Positions 58,828 to 64,000 of a stretch of DNA of 64,000 bases are shown in pieces. This DNA comes from Deltaproteobacteria bacterium (GTDB lineage: Bacteria; Desulfobacterota; Binatia; UTPRO1), in the NCBI GenBank assembly GCA_020848745.1, contig JADLHM010000025.1, positions 101,703 through 165,702 of the forward strand, given 5' to 3'. The stretch's first letter is position 1; every line of letters starts with the position of its first letter. Position numbers and translations under genes: made by a program. The notes beneath the pieces were generated by a model. It saw only the letters and a program-made list of their open reading frames with translations. It had not been told where the DNA came from and ran no database searches.

Positions 58828-61323
58828 ATGTACTCTCGGCTCGCCCACACGTCTTTCGGAGCGCTCGTCGCGCTCTTGTGCATCTGTAGTTTCGCCGGCT
58901 CCGCTCGCGCCGACGCGAAGAGCGCCGCCAAGTGCTCCGCGGCGATCATCAAGGCGGGGTCCGGGCTCCTCCAGTCCGAGGCGAAGATCCTCCAGAAGTG
59001 CCGAGACGCGATCGTAAAGGGTAAGGCCTGCGACCAGGTGAAGACGCAGGCGAGCATCGACAAGGCGCGCGCCAAGCTTTCCTCGTCGATCACCAAGGCC
59101 TGCGGCGGCAAGGACAAGGTCTGCGACACCGCCGACGCCGACGGCAGCCAGCCGACGCTCGACGAGTACGGGTGGAACATCACCAACTGCCCGGGCTTCG
59201 AGGGCGCCTGCACGAACGCGATCACCGACTGCGACGACATCCCCGCCTGCATCCAGTGCATCGGCGAGGCGAGCGTGACCCAGGCGATGGATCTGTACTA
59301 CCCGCCGAACCGTCCCTCGAGCGTCGGCAACAAGACCCTCAACAAGTGCCAGGCGACCCTCGGCAAGGCGGCGCTCACGTTCTTCAACGCCAAGTCGAAA
59401 GCGCTCGCCAAGTGCTGGGGCACCAAGGTCAAGAAGACCGCCAACTGCCCGGCCGACGCCCAGGCCAAGATCGACGCCGCGCGGGCCAAGCTCGACAAGG
59501 CGCTCGCGAAGGCGTGCGTCGGCTTGGACAACTCGACCGTCGGCCTCCCCGCGGGCTGCCTCGCGGTCGCGTCGTGCGGCGCTCCGGTGAGCTCGCTGAT
59601 CGACGTCGGCAACTGCACCGAGTGCGTGACCGAGTTCAAGGTGGATTGCCCGGATCGCGCGTCGTCGGTCAGCGTCGGCGCGCCCTACCCGGCCGAGTGC
59701 CTGGTGATCCCGCCGACGCCGACGCCGACCGCGACGGTGACGCAGCTCCCGGCGACCGCGACCCCGACCGTTTCCCCGACCCCGAGCGCCACCCCGACCC
59801 AGAGCGTGCTCTGCGGGAACGGCCAGCTCGACGTTGGTGAGCAGTGCGATCCGACGTCGGCCACGACCGCGTGCAGCAACGTGAACCCGGCCGACTACCC
59901 GTGCAGCGCCGTCACCTGCACCTGCGCCTGCCCGACCAAGGTGACGTTCGCGGGCGACGCGACCGACCCCAAGAGCATCCTCGACACCGGCTGGACGGGC
60001 ATCTCGCACCGCGCCCCGATCATTTCGGACGGCGACGTCACGGTGGCGCTGTCGTGCAGCGGCAACGGCCGCCCCTGCGGCGTCTGCACCATCTCGGGAC
60101 CGATCGCGAACACGGAGAGCGGCCAGATCGCCAACCAGCGCTGCAGCAACAACCAGGCGATCAGTTGCACGAGCGACGCGACGTGCATCGCGCGAACCTG
60201 CCTCGGCGGCTCCAACGACGGCGACGCCTGCAGCGCCGATTCCAACTGCACCGGTGGAACGTGTCCCGCCGCCGGCACGTGTGAGTTCTACTTCGGCTCG
60301 AACCTGCCGCTCGCGGCGGGCGGCGTGACCACCTGCGTCGTGAACCAGTTCAACGGTTCGGTGTCGGGCACCGCGAACGTCGAAAGCGGCGACGCGGCGA
60401 CGACGGCGCTTCTCACGTCGCGGGTGTACAATGGCATCGCGATCGACAACCCGTGCCCGCGCTGCATGGGCGACGCGACGGTCAACGACGGGACGGCCGG
60501 CGGCACCTGCGACGGCGGTCCGCGTGTCGGCCTCGGCTGCGACGGCAACGGCACCATTCCGAGCCGTCCGGATTTCGGCACGACGAGCCTCGACTGCCCG
60601 CCAGCGGCAAGCGCGATCATCGCGACCCTGCCGATCGATCTCACCAACCGCACCGGGCCGGTCACCAAGACGCTGACGGCGGCGAGTCCGAGCTGCGTCA
60701 ACGCGCCCGGGAACAAGTGTCTCTGCGACACCTGCAACAACGCGGCGGCGACGCCGTGCTTCACCAACGACGATTGCGTCGCCGTCGGCGCGACGGTGTG
60801 CGGCGGCAAGCGGTGTCTCTCGGGCGCCAACAACGGAGCGGGGTGCGCCAACAACACCGAGTGCCCGGGCGGCGCCTGCGCGCGTCCCGGGGAGCCGACG
60901 AAGCCGAGCGCCTGCCTCGACGACTCCGCCACGGCGACCCTCGATTGCGCCGACGGCGACGCCGATGGCGAGGGCGAGTGCTCCGTAGGACCGACCGATC
61001 CGAACTGCAGCGTCGGCTCGGGTCATGCGCAGCGGGGATGCCTCAGCGACGGCGACTGCGGCGGCGGCGCCGGCAGCTGCGTGGTCTCGCAGCGCAAGTG
61101 CTTCCTCACCGGCGGCGGCACGTTCCAGCCGAGCGCCTTCGACGGCACCGACACCTTGATCGCGGTCGGGCAGGTCGACACGCCGATGAACGACGTCTCG
61201 AATCCGACGCTCGGCGCCGTGTTCTGCGTCGGCCCGACGGGGGCGTCGGCGGTGAACAACGTCGCCGGCTTGCCTGGACCGGCGCGCGTCACGATCAAGG
61301 GCACCGCGCGCGGCCTGCCGTAA
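58828..61323 (+). CDS. Large Cys-rich exported protein, paralogue 3
   Basis: An 831-residue protein with signal peptide LVALLCICSFAGSARA. Residues about 30-285 are two copies of the helical KC module, ending with CTECVTEFKVDCPDRAS. A Pro/Thr linker follows at about 293-330 (PPTPTPTATVTQLPATATPT), then one myxobacterial-type repeat CGNGQLDVGEQCD. The shared module spans about 370-600: LDTGWTGISHRAPIISDGDV, CGVCTISGPIA, EFYFGSNLPLAAGGVTTCVV and SGTANVESG. CxGGxNxGxxC units occur near 465 and 670. It ends PTGASAVNNVAGLPGPARV. The start ATG 58828 has AAAGGGG upstream. It shows the domain set in its clearest form, and paralogue 4 follows after 57 bases. Confidence 0.82.
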   Translation: MYSRLAHTSFGALVALLCICSFAGSARADAKSAAKCSAAIIKAGSGLLQSEAKILQKCRDAIVKGKACDQVKTQASIDKARAKLSSSITKACGGKDKVCDTADADGSQPTLDEYGWNITNCPGFEGACTNAITDCDDIPACIQCIGEASVTQAMDLYYPPNRPSSVGNKTLNKCQATLGKAALTFFNAKSKALAKCWGTKVKKTANCPADAQAKIDAARAKLDKALAKACVGLDNSTVGLPAGCLAVASCGAPVSSLIDVGNCTECVTEFKVDCPDRASSVSVGAPYPAECLVIPPTPTPTATVTQLPATATPTVSPTPSATPTQSVLCGNGQLDVGEQCDPTSATTACSNVNPADYPCSAVTCTCACPTKVTFAGDATDPKSILDTGWTGISHRAPIISDGDVTVALSCSGNGRPCGVCTISGPIANTESGQIANQRCSNNQAISCTSDATCIARTCLGGSNDGDACSADSNCTGGTCPAAGTCEFYFGSNLPLAAGGVTTCVVNQFNGSVSGTANVESGDAATTALLTSRVYNGIAIDNPCPRCMGDATVNDGTAGGTCDGGPRVGLGCDGNGTIPSRPDFGTTSLDCPPAASAIIATLPIDLTNRTGPVTKTLTAASPSCVNAPGNKCLCDTCNNAAATPCFTNDDCVAVGATVCGGKRCLSGANNGAGCANNTECPGGACARPGEPTKPSACLDDSATATLDCADGDADGEGECSVGPTDPNCSVGSGHAQRGCLSDGDCGGGAGSCVVSQRKCFLTGGGTFQPSAFDGTDTLIAVGQVDTPMNDVSNPTLGAVFCVGPTGASAVNNVAGLPGPARVTIKGTARGLP

Positions 61324-61380
61324 GGACGCGCGACCATGACGCATCCGACGACGAACATTCAGGGACGCTGGGGAGGAACC

Positions 61381-63111
61381 ATGACGAGAGGCCTTCGAAT
61401 CCTGGGAGTGTTGGCGATGGCGTTGGCCGTCGCCCATTGTGGTGACAGCGACGTCCGCGTCTCGACCGACGGCGGCGTCGTGCCCTCGCCCGGTAGGTTC
61501 ACCGGGTTCATGAGCGACGGCGCTGCGATCCGCCTCGAGGTCGGCAGCATCGAGGAGATCGCCTTCACCTGCGACGGCGAGGAGATCCAGGAGACGTTCA
61601 GTCCGCCGCAGCCGATCGACTCGGACGGCACGTTCAACGTGAAGTTCGAGGACGGCGGCCGCGACTTCCGTGTGCGCGGCACCTTCCGCGACAACAACAA
61701 CGTCGACGGCACCGTCGACGACGAGGACAACGAGTGCGACACCTCGTACGACGCCACGCGTGGCGGCATCGTGGATCGCACCCCGACACCGGCACCCACC
61801 CCGACCGGCAACGTCGTAACCGAGACGCCGATCTCGGAGACGCCCACGCCCGGCGAAGGTGAGCCGACGGTAACGCCGACGGACGGCGTCACCCCGGGTC
61901 CGTCGACGAGCGGCGGGACGACGGCGAAGCCGACCGCGACGCCTAAGCCCTGCCCCGTCGCGGTCGAGGTCGAGGGCAACGCCGGCAACGCCAAGGTGCT
62001 CGACAGCGGCTGGACCGGCCTCGGCCACAACGCGACGGTCGTCTCGGACGGCAAGCTGACGTTCAACGTGGCGTGCAGCGGCACGACGCGTCCGTGCGGC
62101 GTCTGCAACGTCAGCGGCCCGATCCAGAACGTCAACGCCGACAAGGGTGACATCAATCCTCGTCGCTGCAGCAATGATCCCTCGAAGAAGTGCGCGGACA
62201 ACTCCGGGTGCACGTCGCCCGGCACCTGTGCTTTCTTCTTCGGGGCACCGTTGCCGCTCGCCGCGGGAGGCGTCACCTCGTGCGTCGTGAACCAGATCCG
62301 AGACACCGTGTCGGGCACCGCCAACGTCGAGAGCGGAGCCTTCGAGAGCAGCCTCAAGCTGACCTCGAAGGTCGCACTCGGGCTCGGCATCAACCAGCCC
62401 TGTCCGACCTGCGACGGAGATCCGACGCCCAACGACGGACAGGCGGGGGGCACGTGCAACGGCGGCGCGCGCAACGGTCAAGCCTGCGACGTGAACGGCA
62501 AGTCGCCGATCCCGTCGTTCGGCTCCACGAGCCTCGATTGCGTGCCGACGAGCTTCATCTCGAACCTCCCGATCGACCTGCTCGGCTCGAGCAGCACCGA
62601 AACGGCGGAGATCACCTCCGCGAGCGACAACTGCGGAGCCACCCCCGGGAAGAAGTGCCTGTGCCCATTCGACAACGTCGGGGTGCCGACGCAACCCAAC
62701 GCGTGCATCGACGACGGCGGGACCGATGACGTCGACGAGTCTCTCTGCCTGCCGATCAGTTCCGGGTCGAACAAAGGCTCGTGCCAGAACCAACCCACCG
62801 TCGAGCAATACTGCTCGCCGGTCGAGACGTTCAAAGGGTGCACCTCGAACGCCGACTGCCCGGTCGCGGGTGATACCTGCAAGGTCGCCGATCGCCCCTG
62901 CTTCCTCGACAACGGGGTCGTCGGGGGCAAGGTCACGGCGGTGGGCAAAGCCGATCCGCCCGATGCCAACGGCGCATCGAACCCAACGTTCGCGGCGTTG
63001 TTCTGCATCCCGCCGGTGCAGGCGCTGGCAATCAACCAGGCGGCCGGCCTCCCGGGTCCGGGCCGCATCCAATTGCCCCTCTCCAGCAAGGAGATCCTGT
63101 CGCTGCCCTGA
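61381..63111 (+). CDS. Cys-rich exported lipoprotein-like protein, paralogue 4
   Basis: A 576-residue protein. The signal peptide ends VAHCGDSD; the His before Cys is unusual for a lipobox, so lipidation is uncertain. Residues about 40-125 are a small strand-rich domain (FTGFMSDGAAIRLEVGSI, FRVRGTFRDNNNVDGTVDD). A Pro/Thr linker spans about 140-195. The shared module begins at about 205 (LDSGWTGLGHNATVVSDGKL, CGVCNVSGPIQ, FFFGAPLPLAAGGVTSCVVN, SGTANVESGA). The KC helical modules are missing. The C-terminus matches the others (FFCIPPVQALAINQAAGLPGP). ATG 61381 has GGGGAGGAA upstream, preferred over ATG 61336. It lies 57 bases after paralogue 3, probably the same operon. Confidence 0.8.
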   Translation: MTRGLRILGVLAMALAVAHCGDSDVRVSTDGGVVPSPGRFTGFMSDGAAIRLEVGSIEEIAFTCDGEEIQETFSPPQPIDSDGTFNVKFEDGGRDFRVRGTFRDNNNVDGTVDDEDNECDTSYDATRGGIVDRTPTPAPTPTGNVVTETPISETPTPGEGEPTVTPTDGVTPGPSTSGGTTAKPTATPKPCPVAVEVEGNAGNAKVLDSGWTGLGHNATVVSDGKLTFNVACSGTTRPCGVCNVSGPIQNVNADKGDINPRRCSNDPSKKCADNSGCTSPGTCAFFFGAPLPLAAGGVTSCVVNQIRDTVSGTANVESGAFESSLKLTSKVALGLGINQPCPTCDGDPTPNDGQAGGTCNGGARNGQACDVNGKSPIPSFGSTSLDCVPTSFISNLPIDLLGSSSTETAEITSASDNCGATPGKKCLCPFDNVGVPTQPNACIDDGGTDDVDESLCLPISSGSNKGSCQNQPTVEQYCSPVETFKGCTSNADCPVAGDTCKVADRPCFLDNGVVGGKVTAVGKADPPDANGASNPTFAALFCIPPVQALAINQAAGLPGPGRIQLPLSSKEILSLP

Positions 63112-63136
63112 GCGACCGGCGCTCCGTCCGACTCAC

Positions 63137-63173
63137 GGCCTCCGGATCCACACGGGTCCGGAGGCCTTTTTTT
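63137..63173 (+). terminator. Rho-independent terminator
   Basis: A 13-bp stem with one wobble pair (GGCCTCCGGATCC with GGGTCCGGAGGCC), loop ACAC, then TTTTTTT, 26 bases past the stop of paralogue 4. It is the clearest intrinsic terminator in the window. Confidence 0.92.
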
Positions 63174-63236
63174 CGCTTCGTGCGTAGCCTCGTTCGCGAT
63201 CGCTCTGGCATCATCTTGGTAAGGGAGGGCGGATCG

Positions 63237-64000
63237 ATGCCGGGGTATCACGCCGTGGTGATGGTGGCAGCCCTCGCGCTCGTGGGCGCGGGATGCGGGG
63301 ACAACGACAACGGCACGACGCCGACGCCGGCCGCGACCGCAACGCCCGGGCCGACGGCCACCGCTCCGCCCCAGATCCCCTGCCCCGAGCAGATCACCTA
63401 CACGGTGGAAAGCGCGGGATCCGACCTCGACATCGGCTGGACCGGCATCTACCACGACCAGGTCCTCGGCACGGGCGGCTCGTTGAGCTTCGCGCTCGAT
63501 TGCCCCGGCCAGTTCCTCGGTCAGTGCGGCGTCTGCCCCCTGAGCGGGCCGATCGCGAGCACCACCATCGTCGACAACCGGCGCTGCTCGAACGGCACCC
63601 AGACCACGTGCGCGTCCGACGCCGAATGCGGCTCCGGTACCTGCGAGTTCTACTTCGGCGCCCCGTTGCCGATCACGGGCGGCGGCGTGCCGATCTGCGT
63701 GACGAACCAGGTGGCCGGCGCGGTGACCGGCACCGTCTCGCCCGAGCTCGGCCAGGGCGCCTCGGACATCGGCATCATCTTCACGAGTTTCGTCGGCATC
63801 TCCGAGACGCAGCCGTGCCCGGTCTGCGACGGAGCGAGCGTCGGGGCGGCGGGCACGTGCCGGGGCGGCGATCGCGACGGCCAACCCTGCACCACCGACG
63901 GCACGACGCCGTTCTTCGGGAACACGAGCTTCGACTGCCCGCCGAGCGCGAGCGCCGACATCGGCAGCTCGACTCTCCCCCTGAACCTCACGACCGGCAC
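63237..64000 (+). CDS. Cys-rich lipoprotein, paralogue 5 (3' end outside window)
   Basis: At least 254 codons, running off the window. The signal peptide ends ALALVGAGC, a good lipobox (Cys near 20), followed by a short Pro/Thr/Ala linker (TPTPAATATPGPTATAPP). The shared module begins almost at once: LDIGWTGIYHDQVLGTGGSL, CGVCPLSGPIAST, EFYFGAPLPITGGGVPICV. At the window edge it is still in the SFDCPPSASADIGSSTLPLN part. It has neither the KC helical modules nor an N-terminal extra domain, so it is the minimal version of the family. ATG 63237 has AAGGGAGGG upstream. No TTGAC-N18 promoter is seen before it, despite the terminator upstream. Confidence 0.8.
   Translation, partial: MPGYHAVVMVAALALVGAGCGDNDNGTTPTPAATATPGPTATAPPQIPCPEQITYTVESAGSDLDIGWTGIYHDQVLGTGGSLSFALDCPGQFLGQCGVCPLSGPIASTTIVDNRRCSNGTQTTCASDAECGSGTCEFYFGAPLPITGGGVPICVTNQVAGAVTGTVSPELGQGASDIGIIFTSFVGISETQPCPVCDGASVGAAGTCRGGDRDGQPCTTDGTTPFFGNTSFDCPPSASADIGSSTLPLNLTTG

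Noticed and set aside
58552..63072. A 1506-codon open frame on the minus strand opposite the Cys-rich genes
   Set aside because: It is the antisense of four genes with signal peptides, clear ribosome sites, and a terminator on the plus strand. Composition is Arg/Ala/Asp-rich as expected for a shadow in high-GC DNA.
1..64000. tRNA, rRNA, CRISPR arrays, insertion sequences
   Set aside because: I looked in the gaps on both strands and saw no cloverleaf ending in CCA, no regularly spaced direct repeats, and no transposase motifs.

Overview
The window is very GC-rich bacterial chromosome (roughly 70% G+C by eye), densely packed with genes that often overlap by 1-4 bases. No rRNA, tRNA, CRISPR array, insertion sequence or phage module was recognised. 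The gene content (a hopanoid operon, an F420-type flavin oxidoreductase, an AniA-type nitrite reductase, many Cys-rich secreted proteins with Pro/Thr linkers) resembles uncultured deltaproteobacterial lineages such as Candidatus Binatota/Binatia. That placement is an inference from gene style, not a search result.

Layout. 0-12.6 kb: metabolic genes, mostly on the minus strand (AGCS symporter, holin-like membrane protein, SulP transporter, two SDRs, four hydrolases or synthetases, pterin carbinolamine dehydratase, SthA transhydrogenase coupled to an HDOD protein, FATP-like acyl-CoA synthetase). 12.7 kb: a stub of a crotonase gene. 13.0-15.9 kb: an exported protein fusing a PheC-like cyclohexadienyl dehydratase to a gamma-class chorismate mutase, then a di-haem peroxidase. 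15.9-19.6 kb: a linker lipoprotein and an HTH regulator, divergent from a secreted beta-propeller lipoprotein with a clear promoter and operator. 19.6-20.1 kb: a gene-free stretch with nested inverted repeats. 20.1-28.3 kb: carbonic anhydrase and a membrane protein, then a tightly coupled minus-strand set (c-type cytochrome, duplicated GTP-cyclohydrolase-II-like protein, SIS-creatininase fusion), a flippase-like protein, an SDR and an F420-type oxidoreductase.

28.3-44.5 kb, all minus strand: a gene-poor stretch with gene relics, nirK with an FNR-spaced palindrome upstream, yjbQ, and the hopanoid operon shc-dxr-hpnC-hpnD-hpnE, in which dxr (isoprenoid supply) sits between the cyclase and the squalene-synthesis genes. 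Upstream lie tandem terminators, two overlapping TMTC-like membrane TPR proteins, pyrE and a membrane spermidine-synthase-like protein. 44.6-51.0 kb: an Mla-type lipid transport operon (permease, ATPase, MCE protein, lipoprotein), a glycosyltransferase, a DCC-family protein and an AmpG-like MFS transporter.

51.0-64.0 kb is the most unusual part: five tandem paralogues encoding large Cys-rich exported proteins that share one roughly 300-residue module. A small operon in the middle encodes an unknown secreted protein and a DsbA-like CPFC thiol oxidoreductase. The three transcription units that begin with a paralogue and have a recognisable promoter share the form TTGAC(A/T)-N18-TAC(C/T)C(T/G), and most units end in a strong hairpin. 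The simplest reading is a dedicated cell-surface or secreted disulfide-rich protein system with its own folding factor.
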